NCBI GenBank assembly: GCA_964445525.1
Contig: CAYULA010000016.1
Coordinates: 3,640-67,639 of the forward strand
Reading direction: 5' to 3'
Origin: Penumbrarchaeum sp964445525
GTDB lineage: Archaea > Thermoplasmatota > Penumbrarchaeia > Penumbrarchaeales > Penumbrarchaeaceae
Length of the DNA: 64,000 bases
The position numbers and the translations under genes are program-made. Shown here piece by piece: positions 16,858 to 26,400 of this stretch; positions within the stretch are counted from its first letter, which is position 1; every line of letters begins with the position of its first letter. The notes beneath the pieces are model-generated. The model was not told the origin of the DNA and searched no databases. It worked only from the letters and a program-made list of their open reading frames with translations.

Positions 16858-17415
16858 ATGAATGACAGGAGAAGCAGGTTGATGAAAAGTATTCCCCGCC
16901 TAAATTACGCCATACTCCTGAACAATCTGAAAAATCCCGGCAATATCGGTTCGATCATAAGATCCGCACATTCATTCGGATGCAATGAGGTAGTCATTTC
17001 CGGATACGACAAATTGACAGAAAATGCCAAAAAGGCCGCAACCAAAAAGGAACGCTGGGAGAAGATAACCTTCATCGATGAGGATGAAAGGATTATTGAT
17101 TGGATAGAGAGGTCTTCCTACGATCCGGTGGTAATAGAAAACAGCGAAGGGGCGGTATCGATCACTGAAATAGATCCTCCCACAAATCCGCTCTTCATTT
17201 TCGGGAATGAAAGAAGGGGGGTGGAAGAGGACCTCCTCGATAACGATTACCCGGTAGTCTACATACCCCATATCGGTGTTGATAAATCCATAAATGTTGC
17301 CTGTGCGGCCGCTATCGTGATGTATTCCTACTTCTTATCCAGGTGGGAGAACCTTTCCAGGGTGGATGATTGGAACTGTTGCTACTCACCCGTGAGAGGG
17401 GAGATCGTCAGATAA
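16858..17415 (+). CDS. SPOUT (TrmH/SpoU) family RNA 2'-O-methyltransferase
   Basis: 185 residues with the three SpoU motifs: motif 1 'NPGNIGSIIRSAHSFG', motif 2 'LFIFGNERRGVEEDLL' and motif 3 'VYIPHIGVDKSINVACAAAIVMY', which make the knotted SAM site; the Arg in motif 1 is catalytic. It would methylate a ribose in tRNA or rRNA. Transcribed alone, with a TATA-like AATAAATACC about 25 bases before ATG 16858, so a leaderless start is likely; ATG 16882 is the alternative. The particular RNA position cannot be told. Confidence 0.85.
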   Translation: MNDRRSRLMKSIPRLNYAILLNNLKNPGNIGSIIRSAHSFGCNEVVISGYDKLTENAKKAATKKERWEKITFIDEDERIIDWIERSSYDPVVIENSEGAVSITEIDPPTNPLFIFGNERRGVEEDLLDNDYPVVYIPHIGVDKSINVACAAAIVMYSYFLSRWENLSRVDDWNCCYSPVRGEIVR

Positions 17416-17443
17416 AAACAACATACCTCTGGATTGGATAAAA

Positions 17444-17875
17444 ATGAAGCCCGAAGGTCTGTCGGAGAAACACATCGCTCCATGCGGGATGAACTGTGGT
17501 CTTTGCATCGGTTTTCAAAGAGAGAAGAGGAAATGCAGAGGATGCAATATTGATGATCCGAACAAACCCGGATATTGCAGGACCTGTTCCGTGGTAGTAT
17601 GTGAGAAAAGGGAGGGGAAACTCTGTTTCGACTGTGAGGACCTCCCCTGCAGGAGGATCAAACAGCTGGACAAGAGATACAAAACCAAATACCACATGAG
17701 CATGATGGAAAATCTGGATTACATCAGGGAGAACGGAATGGAGGCATTCCTGGAAAATGAGAGAAGAAGATGGACATGTAAAGAATGCGGAGGTCTCCTC
17801 TCCGTTCACAGGAACGAATGCCAGTTTTGCGGAAACGAGCCTTTCAAAGATAAGGGGGGAGATTCACAACAATGA
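17444..17875 (+). CDS. DUF3795 cysteine-rich protein
   Basis: 143 residues with the DUF3795 pattern: 'APCGMNCGLCIGF', 'CRGC', 'YCRTCSVVVC', 'CFDCEDLPC', followed by a C-terminal 'CKECGG...CQFCGN' zinc ribbon. The family is common in anaerobic archaea and bacteria and is thought to bind metal; its function is not established. Its stop overlaps the ATG of the following lipoprotein gene by four bases, so the two are coupled. Confidence 0.82.
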   Translation: MKPEGLSEKHIAPCGMNCGLCIGFQREKRKCRGCNIDDPNKPGYCRTCSVVVCEKREGKLCFDCEDLPCRRIKQLDKRYKTKYHMSMMENLDYIRENGMEAFLENERRRWTCKECGGLLSVHRNECQFCGNEPFKDKGGDSQQ

Positions 17876-18855
17876 GATCGGTTCTGATTACCGGGATGAT
17901 ATTGCTGACACTGATATCCGCAGGATGCATCGATGACGGAAATGATGATGAGAAAATTCCATCGAGGGATTACAGGCAGGACATGAGGAAACTTGTGATC
18001 AATATCAGCCAGTATTCGAAAGGCATTGATCCCGATTTTCTGATAATCCCGCAGAACGGGCAGGAGCTTTTAACCTTGAACGGAGAACCGACAGGTCCTC
18101 CTGCCAAGGATTACATCAAAGCTATCGATGGCGTGGGCAGGGAGGACCTCTTCTACGGCTATGAGGAGGATGACAGGCCCACCCCGGAATCCGAAAGGGA
18201 TTACATGATCTCCTTCCTGGACCTAGCCCAGTCGCAGGGATTGGAGGTCCTGGTCACGGATTACTGCTCGACTCCTTCCAGGATGGATGATTCCTACAAT
18301 AGAAATTCACAAAAGGGTTACCTCTCATTTTCAGCGGACCGCAGGGACCTGGATGATATCCCTTCGTATCCGGAGGACCCCTTCAACATGAACTCCGACA
18401 ATATCACATCCCTTTCGGATGCAAGGAATTTTCTCTACATCCTGGACCCCGGGGGTTTTCCTACAAGGACCGAATACCTGAATGCATTGAGGGATACCGA
18501 TTTCGATATCATCTTGATAGATGCGTTCCATAATTCGAAGATCCTTTCATCCGATGAGGTAGATTCACTAAAGACCAAGAAAAACGGAGGGGAGCGGATG
18601 GTCATCGCATACATGAGCATCGGTGAAGCAGAGGATTACCGATTCTACTGGGAGTCGGAGTGGAGGAATGACAAACCATCATGGCTGGAGAAGGAGAATC
18701 CCGACTGGGAGGGGAATTACAAGGTCCGGTACTGGGAACGAGATTGGCAGAATATAATATTCGGAAATGAAAGTTCATATCTGGATGTGATACTGAATGC
18801 GGGATTCGACGGGGTATACCTCGACATAATTGATGCATTCGAGTACTTTGAGTAA
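17872..18855 (+). CDS. MJ1477/TM1410-type lipoprotein (putative GH114-like glycosidase)
   Basis: 327-residue lipoprotein with lipobox 'LISAGC' (Cys19). The body matches the MJ1477/TM1410 family related to GH114 endo-polygalactosaminidases: a TIM-barrel strand 'DFDIILIDAFHN', then 'MVIAYMSIGEAEDYRFYW' and near the end 'GFDGVYLDIIDAFEYF', which carries the Asp residues thought to be catalytic in the family. Secreted and membrane anchored, so a polysaccharide-cleaving or envelope role is likely. The protein ends right after 'YFE', somewhat earlier than many relatives. Confidence 0.82.
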   Translation: MRSVLITGMILLTLISAGCIDDGNDDEKIPSRDYRQDMRKLVINISQYSKGIDPDFLIIPQNGQELLTLNGEPTGPPAKDYIKAIDGVGREDLFYGYEEDDRPTPESERDYMISFLDLAQSQGLEVLVTDYCSTPSRMDDSYNRNSQKGYLSFSADRRDLDDIPSYPEDPFNMNSDNITSLSDARNFLYILDPGGFPTRTEYLNALRDTDFDIILIDAFHNSKILSSDEVDSLKTKKNGGERMVIAYMSIGEAEDYRFYWESEWRNDKPSWLEKENPDWEGNYKVRYWERDWQNIIFGNESSYLDVILNAGFDGVYLDIIDAFEYFE

Positions 18856-19075
18856 ATGATTGGAAAAAACTTGATTACAACATGTAAGAGGAAAAATTAT
18901 GGTGACGATCAATATCGATATGACCCGAATATCTCGAGGTAGCATATGTAATTATTTCAATATCAATTATTTCTTAATCTGAAATCAACTTCCATACCCA
19001 TTTTTGTCACTCCAGGGACATTTAATATATAAAGTATTTATATGAAATGTCCCCTTGATGACACTAGGTGGTATG

Positions 19076-19423
19076 ATGAAACCAGAAGGACACCTTGAGA
19101 AGGCTGAAGCATTTGAAAAAAGAGCCCAGAAATGGGAATCTGACAGGGACGCACCCTCCGTAATAGAGGATATCTTTGATGCTGCCGTCCACTACATCGC
19201 CTATTCGATCAATATCAAATATGGAAAGGATATCGATTCACATTCGAGGCAGAAAAGGTTTCTCCGACAAAATGAGGAGAATGAGATTTACGATTCATTC
19301 ATGGAGATCGAGCAAATTCGGATTGGATCCGTTTATGGAGGGTCCTGGAATGGGGAAAGAATTCAAAAGGCCTTGAAATATCTGGAGGTTATAAAGGAAT
19401 GGAAGGGATCAACTGGAAAATAA
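19076..19423 (+). CDS. HEPN-domain protein of a HEPN/MNT pair
   Basis: About 115 residues, all helical. 'KAEAFEKRAQKWESD', 'IEDIFDAAVHYIAYSINIKYGKDIDSHSRQKRFL' and a C-terminal 'ERIQKALKYLEVIKEW' fit the HEPN four-helix layout, with His and Arg residues between helices 2 and 3; the strict Rx4-6H RNase motif is not clear. TATA-like TTTAATATATAAAG (19021-19034) and AGGTGG (19066-19071) support ATG 19076. The next gene, a nucleotidyltransferase, overlaps it, the standard HEPN/MNT toxin-antitoxin order. AT-rich, so probably mobile. Confidence 0.7.
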   Translation: MKPEGHLEKAEAFEKRAQKWESDRDAPSVIEDIFDAAVHYIAYSINIKYGKDIDSHSRQKRFLRQNEENEIYDSFMEIEQIRIGSVYGGSWNGERIQKALKYLEVIKEWKGSTGK

Positions 19424-20040
19424 TGCAAATTAAAAAGATACTCGGTAGACCAGAATTCGATACGGGTCTGGTACCCCCTTTGGTATTAATGGAAATCGAG
19501 GAAAATGCGACTCGAATCAATGGACTGGGAGCCCTTATCCTATTTGGATCGGTCGTCAGGGGTGAAGCATCAAAAAAAAGCGACATCGACCTTATGATGG
19601 TTTCCATGAAAAATTTTGAAAAAAATGATGTGAGAAGAGAATTGATTGAAATCCTACGGAAAATAGAAAAAAAACACAACCTGGAAATCAGTTTCTCAAT
19701 AATTGACAGTGAAACGGGAACTGATCCATATTTTTCATGGGAAGTTGTTAGGGACGGAATGCTACTATTTTGCAGGCCAGAGCTGTTGATCGATCCTCCC
19801 AATAGATTGTCAGCATATGCCTTGATATCATATTCATACGTAGGACTTGAAGAAAAGGATAAAAAGGCAGCAAACAGGTTCATATTCGAAACTGAAAATG
19901 GTCTGAAAATAGATACCGGTAATAAAATGGAATATATTGCCCCCGGTGTAATTGTTATACCTGTTGATAGAGTGGAATATGCCGAAAAAAAATTCAATAA
20001 ACTAGGTATGAAATTTAGTTTGTTGAAAATTTGGATATGA
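19399..20040 (+). CDS. MNT-type nucleotidyltransferase
   Basis: 213 residues with the minimal nucleotidyltransferase signature: GSVVRG then, after a short spacer, the DxD metal pair in 'SDIDLMMV'. In HEPN/MNT systems this enzyme adds AMP to the HEPN partner and neutralises it, and here it overlaps the HEPN gene by 25 bases. The C-terminal ~100 residues are a second alpha/beta segment longer than the minimal MNT domain. ATG 19423, overlapping the HEPN stop codon, is an alternative start. Confidence 0.8.
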   Translation: MEGINWKIMQIKKILGRPEFDTGLVPPLVLMEIEENATRINGLGALILFGSVVRGEASKKSDIDLMMVSMKNFEKNDVRRELIEILRKIEKKHNLEISFSIIDSETGTDPYFSWEVVRDGMLLFCRPELLIDPPNRLSAYALISYSYVGLEEKDKKAANRFIFETENGLKIDTGNKMEYIAPGVIVIPVDRVEYAEKKFNKLGMKFSLLKIWI

Positions 20041-20085
20041 AGCGAAATCAATTAATGATAATATCGATCAAATGATGGTGATTGA

Positions 20086-20484
20086 TTGAAGACCAAATTC
20101 GACATGATAGGAATATTCGTGAAGGACCTCAAGATGATGGTTGAATTCTACCGCGATGTGATCGGGCTCGAGATCGATTGGGACGGTGAAGGACCATATG
20201 CAGAGTTCAGGCACGATGGTATCAGATTTGCGATGTACGAGAGGAAAATGCTCCCTGAGCTTCTCGGAAGGGAACCTTCATATCCTGATGGTATCAACGG
20301 GACCTTTGAGCTTGCAATAAACGTAGGAAATAAGGAGAATGTCGATCCTTTCTTCAGGAAGGTCGTTGAATCGGGAGCGGAACCTGTTTACGAACCCAGG
20401 GACGAACCATGGAAGATGAGGTCCTCCATGGTTGCCGATCCCGAGGGTAATCTCATCGAGATCGGTTCCGATTTCTGGGAATGA
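20086..20484 (+). CDS. VOC-family (glyoxalase/dioxygenase fold) protein
   Basis: 132 residues forming one VOC module pair: 'MIGIFVKDLKMMVEFYRDVIGLEIDW' at the N terminus and 'SSMVADPEGNLIEIGSD' at the C terminus, with a Glu ligand in 'NLIEI'. The N-terminal His ligand of true glyoxalases is Gly/Ile here, so it may be a binding or resistance-type member. Read from TTG 20086 with GGTGAT three bases upstream, the same arrangement as the TTG start at 10864. Stands alone between the HEPN/MNT pair and the convergent BON gene. Confidence 0.8.
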   Translation: MKTKFDMIGIFVKDLKMMVEFYRDVIGLEIDWDGEGPYAEFRHDGIRFAMYERKMLPELLGREPSYPDGINGTFELAINVGNKENVDPFFRKVVESGAEPVYEPRDEPWKMRSSMVADPEGNLIEIGSDFWE

Positions 20485-20507
20485 TTATTGCTCGCTCTTT
20501 TGCGGTT

Positions 20508-21161
20508 CTAAGGCTCTATCCTCAGTTCATTTACAACATCTATCACTCCAAGTGTTCTCTCTGCCGCCCTTCTTGCGATATTTGATGCATGCCAGTTGGG
20601 AACCTTACCGGTCAGGGTAACACGCCCGTCCTTTACCATCACATTGACGTTTTCCTCGGGAACTGCCACCTTTCTCGAGAGAGTATCCGTTATGTCTCTG
20701 GCAATGTCCTCGTCCACGAAATCCCCGGACGGGACAACACCCATGTTGTTGACGACCTCGATGACCCCCATCACGTCCTCGGCCTCTGTTTCCGCGGTTA
20801 TCTTCTTCCAGTATGCGTCAACGGTTCCGTTGAGTGTAACAACGCCGCCGTTGACCTCCACGTCGATCTTGTATGAGCTGAGATAGGGATTCCATACCAT
20901 ATTGTTGTGTACTATCCTCTGGATATCGTCATCGGAGGGGAGCTCCGTCTTGTATCTCACATTGAGATCGTTAATCACGGTCCTGACCCCGTCAATGTTC
21001 CATGCATCCATGTCGGCTGCGAGCTTGGATCCGTATGTGGGAACCGTCCCCTCGATCTTCACCTTTCCGTTATCAACTTCAGCCTTGATGTTGGAAGCAT
21101 CGATTCTGGCATCCCAGTACAGTTCGTCTATCAGGTTCTTCTTGATTATCTCGTCGTCCAT
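20508..21161 (-). CDS. Triple BON-domain protein
   Basis: 217 residues made of three BON (OsmY/nodulation) domains in series, each with the 'V.NGVV.L.GTV..........A......GV..V.N.L' pattern: roughly 5-68, 75-145 and 147-217. BON domains bind membranes or lipid-like ligands in OsmY-type stress proteins. There is no signal peptide, so this protein is cytoplasmic, unlike bacterial OsmY. I start it at ATG 21161 (AGGTG six bases upstream) rather than at GTG 21170. It is convergent with the VOC gene, with 23 bases between stops. Confidence 0.85.
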   Translation of the reverse strand: MDDEIIKKNLIDELYWDARIDASNIKAEVDNGKVKIEGTVPTYGSKLAADMDAWNIDGVRTVINDLNVRYKTELPSDDDIQRIVHNNMVWNPYLSSYKIDVEVNGGVVTLNGTVDAYWKKITAETEAEDVMGVIEVVNNMGVVPSGDFVDEDIARDITDTLSRKVAVPEENVNVMVKDGRVTLTGKVPNWHASNIARRAAERTLGVIDVVNELRIEP

Positions 21162-21270
21162 TCTATGCACCTGTATGAATCTTTGATTGAGGTTACTTAA
21201 AGCTTGTTTTTAAAAAATTGAAAATAATCCATAAATAATCTTATTTTAATAGGAAAATAATCATGATTGG

Positions 21271-22320
21271 TCAATTTTCCGCAATACCCATCTCTGGAGC
21301 TGGTCCTTCGAAAGGACCTCTCCCGAATATGCGATCCTCTTCCTTCTCCTTAACGGACCTGGCATAGAGAAGATTTCTTCTCCCCTCCTTCTTCTTCTCC
21401 ACAAGTCCCAGGATCTCCAGCTGTCCCACGTGATAGCTTACCATCATAGGATAGAGGTCCAGGTGGTCCGCTATCTCCTTCTGGGAGGACCCGGGATATC
21501 TCCTTACCTCGTCGAGGACCCTCTTCTGGGTTCCTGTTACCATCGGTGAATCCTTGTAGAGGCCGTCCACGTAGAATCTCCTGAACTGGCGGTCCTGCTT
21601 TGAAAAGATAAGCTCCTGGGTCTCCATCATGTTCAGGTGATGTGTGAGGACCCCGTGGGCGAGGTCCAGTTCCTTTCTGAGCTGGGAATAGTAGGTACCC
21701 GGATTTTCCTTGATGAAATCCATTATCTTCTGCCTCGTTTCATGGTCCAGAAGTTTATCTTTTTTTATCTTGGAATAGAATCCCAATATCAAGAAGAAGA
21801 TAACGGCGATTACCAGAAAGATGAGACCTATGAAGCAAACAAAACCGGAAGCAACAGTGTCACCTGCATCCTCTTCCTCACTTGGTTCATCATCATCTAT
21901 ACCCGGATCGAATCTGTTGGTGGGATCAGTTCCATTCAGATACTCATCCAGATCGGAGAAACCGTCTTTATCTTCATCATTATCAGAAGAATAGACCTTC
22001 GGATCGAGTCCGTATTCAACCTCCCAGCCGTCCGGCATCCCGTCCGAATCCGAGTCGGGATCGAAGGGATATACCCGGTATCGATACTCCTCAAGATTGA
22101 CAAGACCGTCATCATCAGGATCCTCTGCTGCGTCCGACGGATCGGTTACATTCAGTCCGTAGGTCTCTTCCCAGTAGTCGGGCATTCCATCGGAATCCGT
22201 ATCGGTATACTCCTGCCCGGAAATATCAAATGTAAAAGATATGGAAATTATCAGGAAGCAGAGGAGCACCGGAACTGATAGATTCAACCGAGTTCTCCCT
22301 GCTTCCCTTTTCTCTCTCAT
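21271..22320 (-). CDS. Membrane-tethered regulator: outside calcium-binding repeats, inside two winged helices
   Basis: 349 residues. A signal/anchor segment (about 14-32) leads to an outside part with four thrombospondin-3/EF-hand-like loops ('DTDSDGMPDYWE', 'DPDDDGLVNLEEY', 'DSDSDGMPDGWE', 'DEDKDGFSDLDEY'). A membrane helix (about 157-182) follows, and then two winged-helix domains: one with 'TYYSQLRKELDLAHGVLTHHLNMM' and a second with 'SSQKEIADHLDLYPMMVSYHVGQL'. The double HTH is like archaeal ArsR-type regulators. So the protein could bind DNA from the membrane in response to outside calcium or a partner. It lies 24 bases after the 330-residue gene, in one operon. Confidence 0.8.
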   Translation of the reverse strand: MREKREAGRTRLNLSVPVLLCFLIISISFTFDISGQEYTDTDSDGMPDYWEETYGLNVTDPSDAAEDPDDDGLVNLEEYRYRVYPFDPDSDSDGMPDGWEVEYGLDPKVYSSDNDEDKDGFSDLDEYLNGTDPTNRFDPGIDDDEPSEEEDAGDTVASGFVCFIGLIFLVIAVIFFLILGFYSKIKKDKLLDHETRQKIMDFIKENPGTYYSQLRKELDLAHGVLTHHLNMMETQELIFSKQDRQFRRFYVDGLYKDSPMVTGTQKRVLDEVRRYPGSSQKEIADHLDLYPMMVSYHVGQLEILGLVEKKKEGRRNLLYARSVKEKEEDRIFGRGPFEGPAPEMGIAEN

Positions 22321-22344
22321 GTCTCTCCTCTCCCCGATAGCCTC

Positions 22345-23337
22345 TCACTCGTATTTCCCCATTCCGTCGGGCAGATCGCTTTCGGGATCGTCACTGTGTC
22401 CCTCCCTGACCTCAACCGGGAATGAAGTGTTCTTTCTTTCAGGAGGGCTTCTTGCAACGGAGGGAGTTCTTTTCTCTTCGGATTCCTTATCGAGCTTCCT
22501 CCTTGACATCGCCGCTCCTATGATCAGTACCACGATAACTCCCAGTATCAATATAAGGAACAGACCGGCTCCGAGAGCTATTGTTGAATCCGATTCTTCA
22601 TCTCCACCTTCAAACAGGGTTGATATCGAAACATCGTTATCATCGGGCTCTTCTTCCTCTGCCGGAGTAAGTGTGGGGTCCCTCGATAGTTTATACTCAT
22701 CCAGGTTTGTAAAACCGTCATGATCATTATCCTCCAGTGCATCGGTGGGGTCCTCGGGATCGAGGCCGAAATGCCTCTCCCAGTTGTCGGGAATGCCGTC
22801 ATAGTCCATGTCTCCGGTTGTTCCCCTGACCTCTACCGTGTTGAACTCCGCACCGGCCTCGCCGTTGGTGGAAACGGTGGCCCTTCCCTTCACCAGCATC
22901 TTGTCGGATGCGAATATGAGTATCTCCACCGAATGGACCGTTCCTGCCTGGAACTCTATGTTCTCCTGTCCCTTGGAGGTCTGATTGACTGATATCCTTC
23001 CGAATTCCACCTCATCCATGTCCGTGGCAATGTTGGAGCCTTCAACGATTGGCCATATGTGTACAACTACGTTCTCCGCATCGGCTGTTCCGTCATTGGT
23101 TATGTAGATGATCACATCAAGTGTAACCTCGAGCGATTCACGACTCCTGAAATAGACATCCTCGATGTACAGATGCGGAAGGAGTTCCCTGGGTGCTTCC
23201 GCCTTCTCTCGGTCTCCGGAACCGTTGTCACCCGCCAATGCAACCGCAAGCACGGTTACACAAATAAGTGACATTGCCGCAAGCAGTGCATAGACGGCCC
23301 CTACGGGGACCTCGAACCTCTTTCTTTTTGTTGCCAT
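22345..23337 (-). CDS. Membrane-anchored surface protein with CARDB-like domain and calcium-binding repeats
   Basis: 330 residues. An N-terminal helix (about 12-35) is followed by a ~110-residue beta domain resembling CARDB/NEW3 ('PHLYIEDVYFRS...LDVIIYITNDGTADAENVVVHI'), then two calcium loops 'DMDYDGIPDNWERHFGLDP' and 'DNDHDGFTNLDEY', an acidic linker, a second membrane helix ('IALGAGLFLILILGVIVVLIIGAAM') and a charged tail. It is the first gene of the operon with the membrane-tethered regulator and shares its calcium-loop type, so the two may interact outside the cell. Confidence 0.72.
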   Translation of the reverse strand: MATKRKRFEVPVGAVYALLAAMSLICVTVLAVALAGDNGSGDREKAEAPRELLPHLYIEDVYFRSRESLEVTLDVIIYITNDGTADAENVVVHIWPIVEGSNIATDMDEVEFGRISVNQTSKGQENIEFQAGTVHSVEILIFASDKMLVKGRATVSTNGEAGAEFNTVEVRGTTGDMDYDGIPDNWERHFGLDPEDPTDALEDNDHDGFTNLDEYKLSRDPTLTPAEEEEPDDNDVSISTLFEGGDEESDSTIALGAGLFLILILGVIVVLIIGAAMSRRKLDKESEEKRTPSVARSPPERKNTSFPVEVREGHSDDPESDLPDGMGKYE

Positions 23338-23429
23338 TCTCTCACCTCGATGCGGATCGGTTTCCGCTTCGTGGAAAGAGAATTCGGTTTCTCTATTAAA
23401 CCAAAGATTGGAACCATTTTTTTACTATT

Positions 23430-26400
23430 TCACATCCTAACCCGGCCAGTCCTGCCGCATTCAGGGCACCGGAACCTGCCGTCACCGGATGCCGGTATCT
23501 CTATCTCCTCTCCGCATTTACAGGTGATAACAAGAACCTCTTCCTCCTCATCATCCCACTCATCCTCCTCCAGGTCCTCTAGATCCTCCATCTCCTCGAA
23601 TTCCTCCCAATCTTCCTCCTCCTCGTCCCATTCTTCCGCATCCTCCCAATCCTCTGCCTCTTCTCCGACTGCGGAAGGCATTGCACCCTCCGGAAGGTCG
23701 ATATCAACGGAGATATCTTCCTTTGCTTTTTTCTTCTTTGGAGTTGGTTTTTCCTCTTCACCGAAGAACTCGTCGAATATATCGGCTCTGGGTTTGGCAA
23801 CCATTTCTTCTCCGGTGCCGCCTCCCATGAAGAGACTGGCATCGGCCATGGAATAATCGGGAGCGGGTTGTGTCGCCGTTACCTCTTCCTTATCTCCCCA
23901 GCCGGGAGGTGAATAGATATCGTCCTCCCTCTCTTCTTTGTCCGCAATGACTTCCTCCCTGGCGGCTTCCTTTTCCTTACGGGGTTTGATCTCCCCCACA
24001 TCAGGTATGGAGCCCTTCTTCTCGCTTCGGCTTCCCCTCCATATAAACAGGGCGATTATCAGGACCACTATCAAGACAATAGCAACAAGAACCAGGCTTG
24101 CCATAATGCCGGGGTCCATGAAGGATTCCTCTCCTTCGGATTCTTCCTCCTCATTTGATTCCTCGTTGGAAACCCTATATGATACCACGGATCTCCATTC
24201 CCCCGTCTCTCCGTCCGAATCGGTAACGGTTATTCTGAATTCGTATCCGGGACCGTCGGGAAATCTGGATATACCGAACTCATCCTCTTCCGTGGTATCC
24301 CAATCCACGTAAAAAGTTACATTTTTACCGCTAAGGAATGGAGCTCCCGGATCGAGATATTTCACAGGTCCTATCTCCTCCCAGGTCGAAAAGACAAATA
24401 CCTCTACCTCGATATTCTCTATTGGAACGGGTTCGTCATCGGTTACGTTGAATATCAATCTCTTTACCCCGGAAATGGAGCCGGAGGAGGGAAAGAGCTC
24501 TCCCTGGACCTTGGGAGGCATTATATTCTTAACCGTTACACCTAGGATCTCAACTGTTGCAGAGAGGTTGTCATTGTCTGTTATCTCGGCTCTAAGGTCG
24601 TAATCCTTGTTCTTCAACTGATTGGTATCCCAGTCTACGGTTGCGTTCTCACCGGTAACCAGGACCGGTGAGATCCTGTTCCAAATTCCAACTTCGGGAT
24701 CCCTAAAAAAAACCTTTAGGTTGCTTCTTTCGAAGTTCATGTCCCTGTCCGTGATCCTGATCCTGAGCCTCTCAATACCGGATAGGACGGAATCCTCATC
24801 AATATTCACAAAACTCAGAGAGGGTTGATAGAGATTGTGAATTTGTACCGGGTGGTTGAGGACCTCTTCCAAATCGTTGAAGGTGGAATCCCTGGCCTTT
24901 ACCATAAGATGGTATACTCCGTTATCCACGGATTCGGTGTCCCACAGATAAAAATAGGTACTGTTTTCCAGAGGGCCTGACATATTGCCTATCAGGTTCC
25001 AGGCAATGGTGCCGGGGACTCTGAAATAGAATTGGACAGGAGCAAGCAGATCCCCATCCTTGTCGGTTACCTCGACGGTTATGTTCACATTCCCGGAAAG
25101 GTTCCCTGAATAGTTGCCGATAAAATCGACCACGGGGGAATAATCATTATCAATGTTGCAGGGAATCGAATTGAGATCCTCGCTGCCCAGCCCGTATTCG
25201 GTTGTGGCGTTTGCCTTGAACCATATGGGTCCATCATCAAGTTTCTCCGTATCAAAGATGACAGAATAATCCACATCGGATCCCTGATCGGGTGATGATC
25301 GATTTGAAAATTCGGTCCAGTTTTCACCATCCCTGCTGTATAGAAATCTTACAGGCATAGTGAGCTCCTCCTCTGAGGGAGGTTGAACTCTTGCGGTTAT
25401 CTCCTGATCTCCGGACAATTCCGCACCATCGCTCGGAGAGGTGAGGAAGACAGTTGGTGGCCTGTGATTCAGGATCTGGATTGAATTTGAAAACCTGGCT
25501 GTTGTCAGACCGAAAGAGTCCGTGATCTCCACCTTGATGAAGTAAAGTCTGTTTTCGAAGTTTGTTGTATTCCAGTATTTGGATGCGGATTGACCCTCCA
25601 CCTTATCCGGTGTGCCGTTTCCCACCGGAGACCATGACCTGTTGTCAATCGACCTGTAAAACCGTATATCCCAGGGAGTCGCATCCAGGTCGGGATCGCT
25701 CATGGTGGCTTTTATCTCTATGGTCCCTGAAAGGGGAACACCTCTTTGAGGAGAATTCAACCTGAGATCCGGATAATTGGGACCTCTGTTGAACCTCTTG
25801 ATCACGAGTCTATTCTCTCCATCCAGATGGCAAACCAGGAAGTCAGGGTACTCGTCCTCGTCCGGGTCGCCGAAAGCTATCACCTTCAGGCCGAAAGCGA
25901 ATTCGCCTTCTCCATGGGATACAATGAATCCGTCTTCATGTTGGTATGATCCTTCTTCCATGGGAAGATCATATCTTACCAGTGCACCTGATCCGTTTCC
26001 CGTATCCCAGGCGGGCATTGAGATGAAAAGACCCCTCATAGGAGTAAACGGGGAGGGGCCCACCACAATAATATCTCTTCCGAAATGGGAACCTGTGATA
26101 CCGTTTATCGTGATATTGGCCTTATCTTCGTTGAAGCCGGGAAGGGAATCCCAGTAGGTATCATTTCCGAAAAAAATCCTCACCCTGTCCTGTTTGAAAT
26201 TTCCGGTTATCAGGTCCCTGCTGCCGTCACCATTCAAATCCTCTGAAATCAGCAGGGATCCCAATCCGTTGGAACCGGTCATCGTGGTCAGGTCCATCTC
26301 AACCTCTCTTAGTGTAAGGGAAATATTGTCGAATCCAACCGCTCCACACTCCACCTGATTGGTCCATCTGGAGATCTTGCCTCCGAGTTCCAGATAATGC

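Noticed and set aside
19389..20051. A 220-codon frame antisense to the nucleotidyltransferase
   Set aside because: Ser/Ile-rich mirror of a gene with a clear GS...DxD motif on the other strand.
21637..22278. A 213-codon frame antisense to the membrane-tethered regulator
   Set aside because: It mirrors the repeated Asp-rich calcium loops and has no start signal.
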